DNA of 64,000 nucleotides from Chryseobacterium culicis (GCF_900108365.1 NZ_FNWQ01000003.1:682001-746000); one strand, 5' to 3'. Shown: positions 49,045 through 59,307, counted from the first letter of the stretch. Notes: generated by a model not told the origin, from the sequence alone. Program-made: numbers and translations.

Positions 49045-51159
49045 TTAAAATTTATATTCTATCATGAATGTTCCGCGCATTCCAATAGCATTTGTAAAGT
49101 CACTGTCTCTTGCTGTCCACCAGGAAATAGCAGGCTGATACATTTTGTTGAAAAGGTTTTCGATACCTAATGACAGCCTCCAGTTATTATTGACTTCATA
49201 GCTTGATTTGAAATTGAAAACAGTATATTCAGGAACATATCCTTCACCGTAAGCATATAATCCTGTTTTAGCATTGGGCCCGAATCTGTTTTGCTTAAAA
49301 GAATGAAGCATATCCAGTCCTACAGATAGAGCAGGGATCGGCCTTGTCTGCACGTAAGCCAGCACTTTAGGCGCGGAAATTCTGCTGTTGTTGATTTTGG
49401 TAGAATAATCACCGTCATCTTTTACAGAAGTGATTCCTTCCATCCAGCTGTAGCTTCCTCCAAACTGAATCCAGTTTGCCGGGTTAAAGTGTAGAAATCC
49501 TTCCACTCCGTACACAATTTCCGGAGACCTCTGAATCATCAATGCCCTGTCCGGGCTTTGCACGAATGAAGCTCCCAATTTGGAGGTACTCACATAAGAA
49601 GTCAGCTCATAGGTAAGCCAGCCGGAAAGCTGTCCTGCTGCCCCCAATTCGTAATTGTTAACGATGATGGGTTTTGTTTCCAGGCTTTTGATTGTTTCAG
49701 AAGTTGAGGTTCTTAGGATTCTTCCCAGCTCATTGATAGAGTAGGCCTGAGAAAAGCTTCCAAAGAGATTGATATAAGGCTCAATATTATAACGGATACC
49801 AATATTTCCCACGAGTGCATTATAATTCAGCTTTCCGCCGGCGACGGGAATGCTTTTGGTGAAGGTTCCGTCACTTTTAAGGGTAGAAAGGGTGTTGAAG
49901 TCATCTACATTTACTTTGATATTTTCGTAGCGGAGTCCACCTTTGATGGTTAATTTTTTAAACAGATCAATTTTTGCCAGTACAAAAGGCGCAATATTGG
50001 TCATGTTCATATTGGGAGTCCAGAAACGCCCGTCTTCCAGCTTTTGTACGGTTTCATCATTCAGAATATCAGCTCCGTAGATGATTTCTCCCTGCGAACT
50101 GGCTGAGTTCCAAAGTTGCGTGTCAAAATTGAATCGTGCGCCGGCTTTCTTTGAAATGACATTAGACTGTCCGCCATTGAAAAAGGTGTCACTATATCCG
50201 TAGACGGTTTTGAAATCCTGATAATAGAGATTGATATTCAGGGAAGTTCCTGCAAACAGGTTCTTATTGTCATAGCTCACTCGGATATTGTGGTTTTTTG
50301 GAGTTCCCTGCGGGGTTGTTTCCAACCCTTTTCCGATTCCTTCCCCAATGGTAGGCGTGATGCCGTATTTTCCTGTTTTTAAACCTACATTCAGGTCTGA
50401 TCTTGAAGAATAGCCAATGTAAGAGGCTTCAATTCTTTGATTTTCGTTGATATCGTAGCCAATTTTCAATAACCCGTTATAATTGTCCATCTTAGCAATG
50501 CTGTAGGTAGGGCTGATCAAAACACCGTCTGCATCTTTTGTATACCCTGTTCTTTCGTACGCTAATGAAAGGGTATAATCGAATTTATTGATCTTTCCGG
50601 ACAAAAGCTGGCTGGCTCTTACTCCTAAAGTACCACCGTAAGGCTGTCCTGTAAGACCGATCTGTGAAATTCCGGAGATCTTTTTATCAGATTTGTTTCT
50701 TTTTGTAATATAATTGATGATTCCTCCGTCGGCACCGTTTCCATAGATAGAAGATGCACCTTTGATCACTTCAATTCTTTCGATGGCTGAAGGGTCTATT
50801 GTCCTTAAATCTCTGGCCCCGTTACGAAGCGGAGTAGACTGTGGAATCCCGTCAATCAGCACCAGGACCTGGCGCCCTCTCAAGGTCTGCCCGGAGTTGG
50901 AAGTCTGTCCTGAATTGGTCCCTAAGCTGGGAACCGTATATTGCAGGATGCTTGTAATATCTGAGTTAACAGTCAGCTGAGATTGAATCTGTTTTTCTCC
51001 TACAATGGTAACAGAGCTCGGAACTTCTTTGATGTTTTCCTTTTTTCTGGAGGCCGTCATCACAACCTCATCCACATGTTTAGTCTGTAGCGTATCTTTT
51101 ACCTGGGCAAAAACAGCAGTAGTACCTAAGCAGGCAGCTGATAAAAGCACTTTTTTCAT
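49045..51159 (-). CDS. TonB-dependent receptor (module 1)
   Basis: 704 residues from ATG 51159 (MKKVLLSAACLGTTAVFAQ). The frame is open further up, but that part overlaps the previous gene. Signal peptide ~1-19. Plug domain with VMTASRKKENIKEVPSSVTIVGE (TonB-box region), LRGRQVLVLIDGIPQSTPL and IERIEVIKGASSIYGNGADGGIINYITKR. Barrel to the C-terminal FMIEYKF. Such receptors import iron siderophores or vitamin-like ligands. The start overlaps the stop of the upstream PepSY gene by one base (TAATG), so translation is coupled. Confidence 0.94.
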   Translation of the reverse strand: MKKVLLSAACLGTTAVFAQVKDTLQTKHVDEVVMTASRKKENIKEVPSSVTIVGEKQIQSQLTVNSDITSILQYTVPSLGTNSGQTSNSGQTLRGRQVLVLIDGIPQSTPLRNGARDLRTIDPSAIERIEVIKGASSIYGNGADGGIINYITKRNKSDKKISGISQIGLTGQPYGGTLGVRASQLLSGKINKFDYTLSLAYERTGYTKDADGVLISPTYSIAKMDNYNGLLKIGYDINENQRIEASYIGYSSRSDLNVGLKTGKYGITPTIGEGIGKGLETTPQGTPKNHNIRVSYDNKNLFAGTSLNINLYYQDFKTVYGYSDTFFNGGQSNVISKKAGARFNFDTQLWNSASSQGEIIYGADILNDETVQKLEDGRFWTPNMNMTNIAPFVLAKIDLFKKLTIKGGLRYENIKVNVDDFNTLSTLKSDGTFTKSIPVAGGKLNYNALVGNIGIRYNIEPYINLFGSFSQAYSINELGRILRTSTSETIKSLETKPIIVNNYELGAAGQLSGWLTYELTSYVSTSKLGASFVQSPDRALMIQRSPEIVYGVEGFLHFNPANWIQFGGSYSWMEGITSVKDDGDYSTKINNSRISAPKVLAYVQTRPIPALSVGLDMLHSFKQNRFGPNAKTGLYAYGEGYVPEYTVFNFKSSYEVNNNWRLSLGIENLFNKMYQPAISWWTARDSDFTNAIGMRGTFMIEYKF

Positions 51160-52358
51160 TATATTTTTTTTCCTTTTTTCTTTCTTTTTCCCCACCAAAC
51201 CAGAAATCCGGTGACAGGGAGTGATGTACATGTGAGGCCGGCTATAAACCATATGATTTTTCCGATGATTCCGAAGTAGGATCCGGTATGGATATCATAA
51301 TTGGCATTGGAATATTTCTCGGCGGTATTGAGGTTGTGATGAGGTTTGTTGGCTAGTAATTTTCCGGAATATTTGTCGAATGTCAGGATGTTTCTTTCAC
51401 TGTATCTTCCGTCCAGTCCATAAACTGTTACCGGAAGGTTCTTAAGCTCTTTTCCTTTTTTGTTCTTCCCATTCAATGTCATTCTGAAGCTCGATGATTT
51501 TGCGTACAGTTTTTCGGTCTGTGCTGCAGCGAGATCAAACACAGCTTCATTTTTTGTCATCAGAGAATCCGGAGATTTTCTCTCTTTTTCCTTTGGAAGT
51601 TCCCAAGAGCCGGATAATGCCCATGTGAATGTATTTTTCACGTAAGGATACGCAAAATAGATACCTGTGACACTCAAAAGCAAAGCAATGAATGATGCAT
51701 AAAATCCCAGGATATTATGAAGGTCATAATTTTTACGTTTCCAGTTCTTTACATGTTCCCAATTGAACCAAAAGCGTCCTTTTCTTGCATTTTTATTTTT
51801 AGGCCACCATAAAATAATTCCGGTGATCAGCATGATGATGAACAGAACCGTTGGAATGCCTACTGTGTAAGGCCCCCATTCTGAGTTGAGCAGCAGTCCC
51901 CAGTGAATGTATTTCAGAATATTGAATACATCATACTTTTCATTATAAACGGCAAGAATTTCTCCGGTATAAGGGTTTACGTAGGCTAGTTTATTGATGC
52001 GAACCTGCTGAAAATAGTTCCATCCCTTTTTGCTTTTTTCATAGAATTCAAACTGATAAGATTTACCTTTATCCAAAGGGATTTCCACAGCGCTTACAGG
52101 ATATTTTTCATTAAGTTCCAGCGTTACCTTTTCACGAAGCAGAGTAATTGGCAGAGGTTTTGTGCCGATATCTTCTTTTTTCAGATAAATAGCTTCTTTC
52201 CGAAGGCTGTTCTGTATTTCATCCTTAAAAATATACAAAGTCCCTGAAAGAGAGACTATAAATATAATGAGACCAACAGATAAGCCAAACCACAGATGGA
52301 GTTTGGCGTACCACTTTTTAGAAGGAGCTTTCTTTTTATGGTGATGCTTTTTTCTCAT
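51159..52358 (-). CDS. PepSY-associated TM helix domain protein (module 2)
   Basis: 399 residues. Same architecture as the protein at 47783-48994: His-rich start MRKKHHHKKKAPSKKW, LHLWFGLSVGLIIF, IHWGLLLNSEWG, YDLHNILGFYAS, YDIHTGSYFG and VTGFLVWWGKRKKK. The two are clear paralogues. Probable inner-membrane partner of siderophore uptake, possibly reducing ferric iron. It starts 3 nt after a terminator hairpin that follows the receptor at 52398, and its stop overlaps the next receptor by one base. Confidence 0.88.
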   Translation of the reverse strand: MRKKHHHKKKAPSKKWYAKLHLWFGLSVGLIIFIVSLSGTLYIFKDEIQNSLRKEAIYLKKEDIGTKPLPITLLREKVTLELNEKYPVSAVEIPLDKGKSYQFEFYEKSKKGWNYFQQVRINKLAYVNPYTGEILAVYNEKYDVFNILKYIHWGLLLNSEWGPYTVGIPTVLFIIMLITGIILWWPKNKNARKGRFWFNWEHVKNWKRKNYDLHNILGFYASFIALLLSVTGIYFAYPYVKNTFTWALSGSWELPKEKERKSPDSLMTKNEAVFDLAAAQTEKLYAKSSSFRMTLNGKNKKGKELKNLPVTVYGLDGRYSERNILTFDKYSGKLLANKPHHNLNTAEKYSNANYDIHTGSYFGIIGKIIWFIAGLTCTSLPVTGFLVWWGKRKKKGKKI

Positions 52359-52360
52359 AG

Positions 52361-52388
52361 CAAAAAGTTAACCCCCTGAGGGGCTAAC
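52361..52388 (-). terminator. terminator hairpin between receptor and PepSY gene of module 2
   Basis: GTTA plus CCCC (52367-52376) pair with GGGG and TAAC (52380-52388) around a short loop with one mismatch. On the minus strand TTTTTG follows and ends 3 nt before the ATG at 52358. Probably lowers expression of the downstream genes. Confidence 0.65.
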
Positions 52389-52397
52389 CTTTGTTTT

Positions 52398-54554
52398 TTA
52401 AAATTTATATCCTATTGATAATCTCCAGTTACGCGGAGCATTGTAGATCCAGGCATATTCGCCTCCATCACCTCTGTATCCGCTGTATAGTTTTTTGTTC
52501 AGGACATTATTCAACATTAAATTGACATCAAATTTCTTAGCAACATAGGAAACCCCGAAGTTGGTATCAAAATAATCCGGAAGACTTTGATCTTTCGTCG
52601 CACTTACTCCATACCAGGATTGTCTTCCTCCCTGATACTGATATCCGGCTGAAATACCAAACCCTTTCATAAGACCATTGTCAAACCTGTAGTTTACCCA
52701 TGTATTTTGTACATTTTTGGCATTTCCCGGTGACTGGATTCCGATTCTCGCAGGATCTGTGTCTTTAACGGTCTTTGCATCGGTATAGGCATAGTTGATA
52801 ATAATGTTCAGCCCTTTGATGATCTCTCCTTTGATATCGGTTTCAAAACCTCTTGCTCTCTGTTCTCCGGTAGGAACCTGAAAAGCAACTCCGCCATTTT
52901 CATTTGAATTGCCGGCAACAAGAATATTCTGTCTTCTGATTTCATATACGGCAAAAGTGGAATTCCATTTTCCTCCGAACCAGTCTTTCTTCAATCCGAA
53001 TTCAATATTCTGTCCTCTGAAAGGATCTGTAATCTTGGTTTGATTAATTCCTGTTCCGGATTGTGGTACGAAAGTTTTATCATAGATTCCGTAAGCCGAG
53101 AAGTTTTCATTGATAGAATAACTCACTCCAACTCTTGGGGTAAACTCACCCGCTGTATCAGGTACAACAGGAGTTCCCGGGCTCAGATTAGGATATGCGG
53201 AATAAGTTTTACCGCTTGTATATCTTCCTGCTAATGTTAATCTCAATTTATTATTAAACATTTCAATCTGATCCTGAGCATAATATGAAGTATATTTTAC
53301 GCCCTGATCATTATAAAATGGAGCAGAAGTGTTTAATGTATAAAAATCAGAAGAAGGAAGTTGGGAAGGATCTACACCGTAGTTTACATTATAAATGTTG
53401 ATTGGGAATGGCCCTCCTGCAAAAGATGAAAAGTCTGCTTTGTATTTTCTGTCTCCGTAATCAAATCCTGCGATTATTTTATGAACAATATTCCCTGTAT
53501 TAAGGGTTCCTCTTACATAAGTCTGGAAAATGTGGTTTTTTCCTTTTGCCTGCCAGTTGCTTAATGTTCTGTTTAAAACATTTTTGTTGGCCGGATCAAA
53601 CGTTCCCCACCATGATCCTCCGTCATAATTCAGGTCCATATAAGCGTATTGTGTGCTCCAGACCCAGTCTTTGAAAAGCTTCTGGTCTAAACTTAAGAAT
53701 AAACTCTGGTCTTTTACTTCAGTTTTCTTGAAGTTTGGATCATTAAAGTTGGTATGTACGTTCAGTGAAGCATATCCGTCGTTAGACATCAGGTAAGCTC
53801 CCGGCTGGCTGAATTTTAAATACTGATAGTTGTACTGCGCTGTAAATGTAGTGGTCTTCGTAGGTCTGAATGTAATGGAAGGAGCAACAATGATTTTGCT
53901 TGTTTTATCATTTTCCACCCATGAATTGTTGGAGCTTCCCATCAGATTGATACGGTAGTCTAAAACACCGTCTTTTGCTAGAACTCCATCCAGATCTGCC
54001 TCACCTCTGAAAAGATTATAACTTCCCGTTGTGAAGCGTACAGTGTTGGCAAACTTTCCGGTAGGCTTTTTGGTGACTACGTTATAAAATCCTGCCGGAT
54101 CTCCCATAGAACCCATGAACCCTGCAGGCCCTTTAACAAACTCTATTCTGTCGATGATAGAAGCATCAGGATTGATAGGCCCCCATGTAGAGGAAACATT
54201 CATCCCGTTCATAAAAGTGGCAATGCTTGCCCCTCTCATAAATACATTGGAATATACATTATCCCAATGCTCCACCTTTCTTGCCCCACTTACGTTACGA
54301 ACAATGCCTTCAGACATATTCAGGGTTATCTGGTCGGCAAGAACCTGAGCGCTTACAGACTGTACATTCTGAGGAAGCTCAAGGATAGGAGTCTGGATCC
54401 TTAGTGAACCTGAAACTTCATTCAGTTTATATTTCTGATAATATCTTCCGTTAACAACTACCTCTTCAATATCTTTGGATTTGATGGTGTCTTTCTTTTG
54501 GGCAGAAACCAGCATTGTTCCCAAGGCGGAAGCACAGATCAGTACATTTTTCAT
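52398..54554 (-). CDS. TonB-dependent siderophore receptor (module 2)
   Basis: 718 residues from ATG 54554. Signal peptide ~1-18 (SALGTMLVSAQ). Siderophore-type plug of the FhuE/FoxA sort (LELPQNVQSVSAQVLADQ, FMRGASIATFMNGM, RIEFVKGPAGFMGSMGDPAGFYNVVTKKP), then a barrel ending WRLSIGYKF. Probably imports a hydroxamate-type ferric siderophore, but the ligand is not fixed by sequence. It heads the four-gene row TonB receptor, PepSY, TonB receptor, PepSY. An exact -7 box lies 18 nt upstream. Confidence 0.94.
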   Translation of the reverse strand: MKNVLICASALGTMLVSAQKKDTIKSKDIEEVVVNGRYYQKYKLNEVSGSLRIQTPILELPQNVQSVSAQVLADQITLNMSEGIVRNVSGARKVEHWDNVYSNVFMRGASIATFMNGMNVSSTWGPINPDASIIDRIEFVKGPAGFMGSMGDPAGFYNVVTKKPTGKFANTVRFTTGSYNLFRGEADLDGVLAKDGVLDYRINLMGSSNNSWVENDKTSKIIVAPSITFRPTKTTTFTAQYNYQYLKFSQPGAYLMSNDGYASLNVHTNFNDPNFKKTEVKDQSLFLSLDQKLFKDWVWSTQYAYMDLNYDGGSWWGTFDPANKNVLNRTLSNWQAKGKNHIFQTYVRGTLNTGNIVHKIIAGFDYGDRKYKADFSSFAGGPFPINIYNVNYGVDPSQLPSSDFYTLNTSAPFYNDQGVKYTSYYAQDQIEMFNNKLRLTLAGRYTSGKTYSAYPNLSPGTPVVPDTAGEFTPRVGVSYSINENFSAYGIYDKTFVPQSGTGINQTKITDPFRGQNIEFGLKKDWFGGKWNSTFAVYEIRRQNILVAGNSNENGGVAFQVPTGEQRARGFETDIKGEIIKGLNIIINYAYTDAKTVKDTDPARIGIQSPGNAKNVQNTWVNYRFDNGLMKGFGISAGYQYQGGRQSWYGVSATKDQSLPDYFDTNFGVSYVAKKFDVNLMLNNVLNKKLYSGYRGDGGEYAWIYNAPRNWRLSIGYKF

Positions 54555-54571
54555 GAAACTCAAATTTTTTG

Positions 54572-54579
54572 CAAATATA
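54572..54579 (-). promoter_or_regulatory. Bacteroidota -7 box of the siderophore receptor operon
   Basis: The minus strand reads TATATTTG, an exact TAnnTTTG match, giving a leader of ~12 nt. A dyad TGATA-TT-TATCA at 54613-54624 lies upstream and may be a metal-regulator site. Confidence 0.55.
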
Positions 54580-54650
54580 TTATTTTTAAGTATTCTAAAT
54601 AAATAATAAGATTGATATTTATCATAAAAATAGTATAGGGTGAATAATAA

Positions 54651-54682
54651 AAAACCGCTCTGGCACTGCCAGAGCGGTTTTT
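54651..54682. terminator. strong bidirectional terminator after secA
   Basis: AAAACCGCTCTGGC (54651-54664) and GCCAGAGCGGTTTT (54668-54681) form a perfect 14-bp stem with a 3-nt loop, with A/T runs on both sides. It ends secA on the minus strand. Confidence 0.92.
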
Positions 54683-54704
54683 ATAGAATTTTATTAAAAT
54701 TTTC

Positions 54705-57700
54705 TTAAGCCGGGATTTCTCCTTTGTATAAGAAAGAAATAATTTCTTTGTTCAGTTTGTCGATCATTTCACTGAATAAGTGGAAAGATTCCTGCTTATA
54801 AATCACAAGTGGATCTTTCTGCTCATAAACAGCTCCTTGTGAAGATCTTCTTAAGTCGTCCATCTCACGTAGGTGAAGCTTCCAGTTTTCATCAATGATT
54901 GATAAAGTAATGTTCTTTTCAAAGTCATTTACCAAGCTTTCACAGTGAGTATCATAAGCTTCTTTAAGATCAGCTACAATAGTCATTGTTTTGTGCCCGT
55001 CGGTAAAAGGAACCTGGATCATTTTGAACATTGAACCCTGATTTTGATAAACATTCTCAATAATTGGGAATGATTTTTCTTTCAATAGGTTCAGCTTCAT
55101 TCTGTAATCTTCCTGAGCTGCTTTGAATAAGATATTCGTCAGATCCTGAACGTTTTTATTATTAAAATCACTTTGAGAAACCGGAGATTCCATGGTGAAT
55201 GTTTTAATGATCTCGTATTCAAAATCTTTATAATTTCCTGAAGCTTTTCCTTTCGCAACGATAGAATTGGCAACATCGAAAATCATATTCGTAATGTCAT
55301 ACTTCAAGTGGTCTCCGAAAAGCGCATTTTTTCTTCTCTTATAAATAACGTCACGCTGCTTGTTCATTACATCGTCGTACTCAAGAAGTCTCTTTCTTGT
55401 TCCGAAGTTGTTTTCTTCTACTTTCTTCTGAGCTCTTTCAATAGACTTGCTGATCATGGAGTGCTGAATTACTTCGCCTTCTTTATGACCCATTCTGTCC
55501 ATCATTTTAGCAATTCTTTCAGAACCGAACAAACGCATTAAGTTATCTTCAAGAGATACATAGAACTGAGAACTTCCCGGGTCTCCCTGACGTCCTGCTC
55601 TACCTCTCAGCTGTCTGTCAACACGTCTTGAATCGTGTCTTTCTGTACCGATGATCGCTAATCCTCCTGCTTCTTTCACTTCTTTGGATAGCTTGATATC
55701 CGTACCACGGCCTGCCATGTTCGTTGCAATGGTTACAACACCCGGCTGTCCTGCTCCCGCTACAATTTCTGCTTCTTTTTTATGAAGCTTCGCGTTCAAT
55801 ACCTGGTGCGGAATTTTTCTTAATTGAAGTGCCTTGGAAAGCAACTGAGAAATTTCCACAGAAGTAGTACCCACAAGTACAGGTCTTTTCTGTGCTGTTA
55901 ATTTTTCAATTTCTTCAATTACGGCATTATATTTTTCTCTGTTGGTTTTGAAAACCAAGTCTTGTTTGTCATGTCTTAAAATAGGACGGTTAGTAGGAAT
56001 TACCACTACATCCAGTTTATAGATCTCCCAAAGCTCTCCGGCTTCAGTTTCAGCAGTACCCGTCATCCCCGCAAGCTTGTTATACATACGGAAATAGTTC
56101 TGAAGCGTGATGGTTGCAAAAGTTTGAGTAGCTGCCTCTATTTTTACATTCTCTTTCGCTTCGATTGCCTGGTGAAGGCCGTCTGAATAACGACGTCCCT
56201 CCATGATACGACCTGTCTGCTCATCAACGATTTTTACTTCACCATCAATGACTACATACTCATCATCTTTTTCAAATAATGTGTACGCTTTCAATAGCTG
56301 GCTCATCGTGTGAACACGTTCAGATTTTTCAGCAAAATCTGAGAAAAGTCTTTCTTTTGCTTCAAACTCCTCTTCTTTAGATAAGTTTTTAGCTTCTACT
56401 TCTGCAATCTCAGTTCCGATATCAGGAAGGACAAAGAAGTTAGGATCAGAGTTACCCTGAGACATGTATTCAACACCTTTGTCTGTAAGGTCTACCTGAT
56501 TGTTTTTCTCCTCGATTACGAAGTAAAGATCTTTATCTACGATCGGCATATCACGGTTGTTGTCCTGCATGTACTGTGCCTCAACTTTCTGAAGCAATGC
56601 TCTGTTACCGCTTTCCGATAAGAATTTGATTAATTGTCTGTTTTTTGGAAGACCTCTGTATGCCTGAAGCAATTTAAAACCTCCTTCTTTTGTATTTCCT
56701 GCAGCGATTAATTTTTTTGCTTCATTAAAAATAGCAGAAACGGTTTTCTTTTGTACTTCAACAATTCTGTCGATAGAAGGCTTTAATACATCAAACTCCT
56801 GTCTGTCTCCCTGAGGAACCGGACCAGAGATGATTAATGGTGTTCTTGCATCATCTACCAATACAGAGTCAACTTCATCCACAATGGCAAAGTTCAGTTC
56901 TCTTTGTACAAGTTCTGAAGGTGAGGTCACCATGTTATCTCTAAGATAATCGAACCCGAATTCGTTATTCGTTCCGTATGTAATATCAGAGTTGTATGCC
57001 TTTCTTCTTCCATCTGAGTTCGGCTGGTGGTTATCGATACAATCAATAGACATTCCGTGGAACTGATAAAGAGGTCCCATCCATGCGGAGTCTCTCTTCG
57101 CCAGGTAGTCGTTCACGGTTACAACGTGTACTCCTCTTTCAGGAAGTGAATTTAAATAAATAGGTAATGTTCCTACCAAAGTTTTACCTTCACCGGTTGC
57201 CATCTCGGCAATTTTACCGCTGTGAAGAATAATCCCTCCGATAAACTGAACATCATAGTGGACCATATCCCAAACTACAGGAGTTCCGGCAGCGTCCCAT
57301 GAGTTTTTCCAAACAGCTGTGTCTCCCTGAATGCTAACGAAATCTTTTCCTGCCTCAGCAAGTTCTCTGTCCCAGTCACTAGCCGTTACACGGATTTCTC
57401 CATTCTGAGCCCATCTTCTTGCCGTTTCTTTGATCAATGCAAAAGCTTCAGGAAGAATCTGAACCAGAACTTTCTCTTCAATTTCGTATGATTCTTTTTT
57501 AAGAGACTCAATTTTTGTAAAAAGCGCTTCTTTTTCGTCAACGTTGGTTGAATTTTTTATCTGCTCTTTTATCTGTTCTATCTGAGCTGTAATCTTGCTG
57601 GTAGCAGATTTTATATTCTCTTTAAACTCAGCAGTTTTTTGTCTCAGCCCATCATCCGACAATTGTTGAATGTTAGGTTCTACAGCTTTGATTTTTGTTA

Positions 57701-57779
57701 CAACTTTTTTTACTTCTTTTAGGTCCTGCGCTTTTTTGTCTCCCAAAAACCCTTTAAGAACTTTGTTTAAAAAACTCAT
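54705..57779 (-). CDS. secA: preprotein translocase subunit SecA
   Basis: 1024 residues, longer than enterobacterial SecA (about 900). Walker [32 protein letters not shown] (Walker B region), [10 protein letters not shown] and [39 protein letters not shown], all SecA hallmarks. Extra residues lie in the N-terminal linker ([13 protein letters not shown] region) and between the nucleotide folds. The usual C-terminal zinc motif CxCxSGKxxxxC(C/H) is absent, the protein ending FLYKGEIPA. It is the ATPase that pushes proteins through SecYEG. Single gene with strong terminator. Confidence 0.98.
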   Translation of the reverse strand: MSFLNKVLKGFLGDKKAQDLKEVKKVVTKIKAVEPNIQQLSDDGLRQKTAEFKENIKSATSKITAQIEQIKEQIKNSTNVDEKEALFTKIESLKKESYEIEEKVLVQILPEAFALIKETARRWAQNGEIRVTASDWDRELAEAGKDFVSIQGDTAVWKNSWDAAGTPVVWDMVHYDVQFIGGIILHSGKIAEMATGEGKTLVGTLPIYLNSLPERGVHVVTVNDYLAKRDSAWMGPLYQFHGMSIDCIDNHQPNSDGRRKAYNSDITYGTNNEFGFDYLRDNMVTSPSELVQRELNFAIVDEVDSVLVDDARTPLIISGPVPQGDRQEFDVLKPSIDRIVEVQKKTVSAIFNEAKKLIAAGNTKEGGFKLLQAYRGLPKNRQLIKFLSESGNRALLQKVEAQYMQDNNRDMPIVDKDLYFVIEEKNNQVDLTDKGVEYMSQGNSDPNFFVLPDIGTEIAEVEAKNLSKEEEFEAKERLFSDFAEKSERVHTMSQLLKAYTLFEKDDEYVVIDGEVKIVDEQTGRIMEGRRYSDGLHQAIEAKENVKIEAATQTFATITLQNYFRMYNKLAGMTGTAETEAGELWEIYKLDVVVIPTNRPILRHDKQDLVFKTNREKYNAVIEEIEKLTAQKRPVLVGTTSVEISQLLSKALQLRKIPHQVLNAKLHKKEAEIVAGAGQPGVVTIATNMAGRGTDIKLSKEVKEAGGLAIIGTERHDSRRVDRQLRGRAGRQGDPGSSQFYVSLEDNLMRLFGSERIAKMMDRMGHKEGEVIQHSMISKSIERAQKKVEENNFGTRKRLLEYDDVMNKQRDVIYKRRKNALFGDHLKYDITNMIFDVANSIVAKGKASGNYKDFEYEIIKTFTMESPVSQSDFNNKNVQDLTNILFKAAQEDYRMKLNLLKEKSFPIIENVYQNQGSMFKMIQVPFTDGHKTMTIVADLKEAYDTHCESLVNDFEKNITLSIIDENWKLHLREMDDLRRSSQGAVYEQKDPLVIYKQESFHLFSEMIDKLNKEIISFLYKGEIPA

Positions 57780-57902
57780 AAATTTTTTGCTTTATGCTTA
57801 ATGCAAAATGCTTTAAGCGTTTTAAATAACACTTATCGTGTAAATTAATATATAAAAAGGGCAAAAAAGCTCTAAGCACGCAGCCTAAAGCTTATCGCTT
57901 TA

Positions 57903-58124
57903 TTAATATTCGTCCTCGTTCCAAAGGAAATCTTCGTCAGTAGGATAGTCACTCCATACTTCTTCGATAGATTCGTAAATTTCTCCCTCGTCTTCAATGG
58001 CCTGAAGGTTTTCTACTACTTCCATAGGTGCACCAGTTCTGATTGCGTAGTCGATAAGCTCTGCTTTTGTCATTGGCCAAGGTGCGTCACTTAAATATGA
58101 AGCTAATTCTAATGTCCAGTACAT
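57903..58124 (-). CDS. DUF2795 family protein
   Basis: 73 residues, acidic. MYWTLELASYLSDAPWPMTKAELIDYAIRTGAPMEVVENLQ is the DUF2795 pattern (YL..AP WPATKxELIxYA...GAP..VxxxL). These are small cytoplasmic proteins of unknown function found in many bacteria. The last 20 residues are strongly acidic (SDYPTDEDFLWNEDEY). A -7 box precedes it. It lies between secA and the epimerase gene on the same strand. Confidence 0.92.
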   Translation of the reverse strand: MYWTLELASYLSDAPWPMTKAELIDYAIRTGAPMEVVENLQAIEDEGEIYESIEEVWSDYPTDEDFLWNEDEY

Positions 58125-58141
58125 AATTTTCTAATTTTTTG

Positions 58142-58149
58142 CAAAAGTA
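58142..58149 (-). promoter_or_regulatory. Bacteroidota -7 box of the DUF2795 gene
   Basis: TACTTTTG on the minus strand matches TAnnTTTG and lies 17 nt upstream of the ATG at 58124. Confidence 0.55.
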
Positions 58150-58260
58150 TAAAAATAGGTTGTATAATAAACTTTTTTATACTTGATTTTCAATTCTTTT
58201 TATAATTTTTTCTTATAAATGGCTGTCACAAACTGGCTGGCAGCTGTGTCAGCAATTTAC

Positions 58261-59289
58261 TTAATGTCGTTTTCTCAAAAACCATTCCACAAATTTTTTT
58301 ATGCCATTTTGGAAGTCTGTGGCCGGTTTATACCCTATTAAAGCCATTGCTTTTGTAATATCGGCATTCGTTTTTGTGACATCTCCCGGCTGCATTGGCA
58401 GAATTTTTTTATTGGCAGTTTTTCCGAGTGCTTTTTCTATCGTATTTACCATTTCTGATAAAGTGATTACCTGGTTTTCTCCCAGATTCAGAATTTCATA
58501 TACTCCGGAATGAGTTTCCAGATATAAGATAGACTTGGTAATTCCGTCAATAATATCGTCTATATAAGTATAATCTCTGGCTGTACTCCCGTCCCCATAA
58601 AAAGGGATTGCCTGATCTTCTGAAATGAGCTTTGCAAATTTGTGTATTGCAAGATCCGGTCTTTGTCTTGGTCCGTAAACTGTAAAGAACCTAAGCTGAA
58701 TCATATCTATATGATATAAACTATGGTAAACGTGTCCAATGACTTCTCCGCTTTTCTTAGTAGCCGCATAAGGAGAAATAGGATTGTCTACATTGTCGGT
58801 CTCTGAGAAAGGAATTTTTTCATTGTTTCCATAGACGCTTGAAGAGGAGGCACAAATAAACTTCTTAATATTAAACTCCTTACACAGCTCCCAAAGATTC
58901 ATTGTGCCGCGTACATTCACTTCTTCGTATTCCAGTGGGCGCTCAATAGAAGGCCGAACACCTGCAAGGGCTGCCAGGTGAATCACCATATCAATATGAT
59001 GATTTTTAAAAATGTTTTCCAGGCCGTTTTTATCCCGGATATCCTGCCAATAGAGGGAGTATTGATCAGAATGGGAAAGAGAGGCCAAATGTTGGATATC
59101 AGTCTCTTTTTCCGAAAATTCAAAATCCGAAATTTTGCCAATAGACTCTAAAGTATTTTTAATTTTTACCTGATAGCTGTAGAAATCATCAAAATTGTCA
59201 ATGTTTATGACAGAATGTCCATTTCTCAACAATCGTTCAATTAAATGGGAACCAATGAACCCACTGCCGCCTGTTATAAGATAAACCAT
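58261..59289 (-). CDS. NAD-dependent epimerase, UDP-glucuronate 4-epimerase-like
   Basis: 342 residues. Extended short-chain dehydrogenase: cofactor loop LITGGSGFIGSHLIERLL (~4-21), catalytic SSSSVYG (~125) and YAATKK (YxxxK, ~150). The C-terminus MQPGDVTKTNADITKAMALIGYKPATDFQNGIKKFVEWF is typical of UDP-glucuronate 4-epimerases and CapI-like enzymes. It would make a nucleotide sugar for surface polysaccharide. No polysaccharide cluster is in the window, so GalE-type activity remains possible. A -7 box lies at 59308-59315. Confidence 0.9.
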   Translation of the reverse strand: MVYLITGGSGFIGSHLIERLLRNGHSVINIDNFDDFYSYQVKIKNTLESIGKISDFEFSEKETDIQHLASLSHSDQYSLYWQDIRDKNGLENIFKNHHIDMVIHLAALAGVRPSIERPLEYEEVNVRGTMNLWELCKEFNIKKFICASSSSVYGNNEKIPFSETDNVDNPISPYAATKKSGEVIGHVYHSLYHIDMIQLRFFTVYGPRQRPDLAIHKFAKLISEDQAIPFYGDGSTARDYTYIDDIIDGITKSILYLETHSGVYEILNLGENQVITLSEMVNTIEKALGKTANKKILPMQPGDVTKTNADITKAMALIGYKPATDFQNGIKKFVEWFLRKRH

Positions 59290-59307
59290 TTGTATTTTTT
59301 ATGAGTG

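Noticed and set aside
52359-52397. Separate promoter for the PepSY gene of module 2
   Set aside because: The 39-bp gap is filled by the terminator hairpin and contains no TAnnTTTG word, so an own promoter is unlikely.
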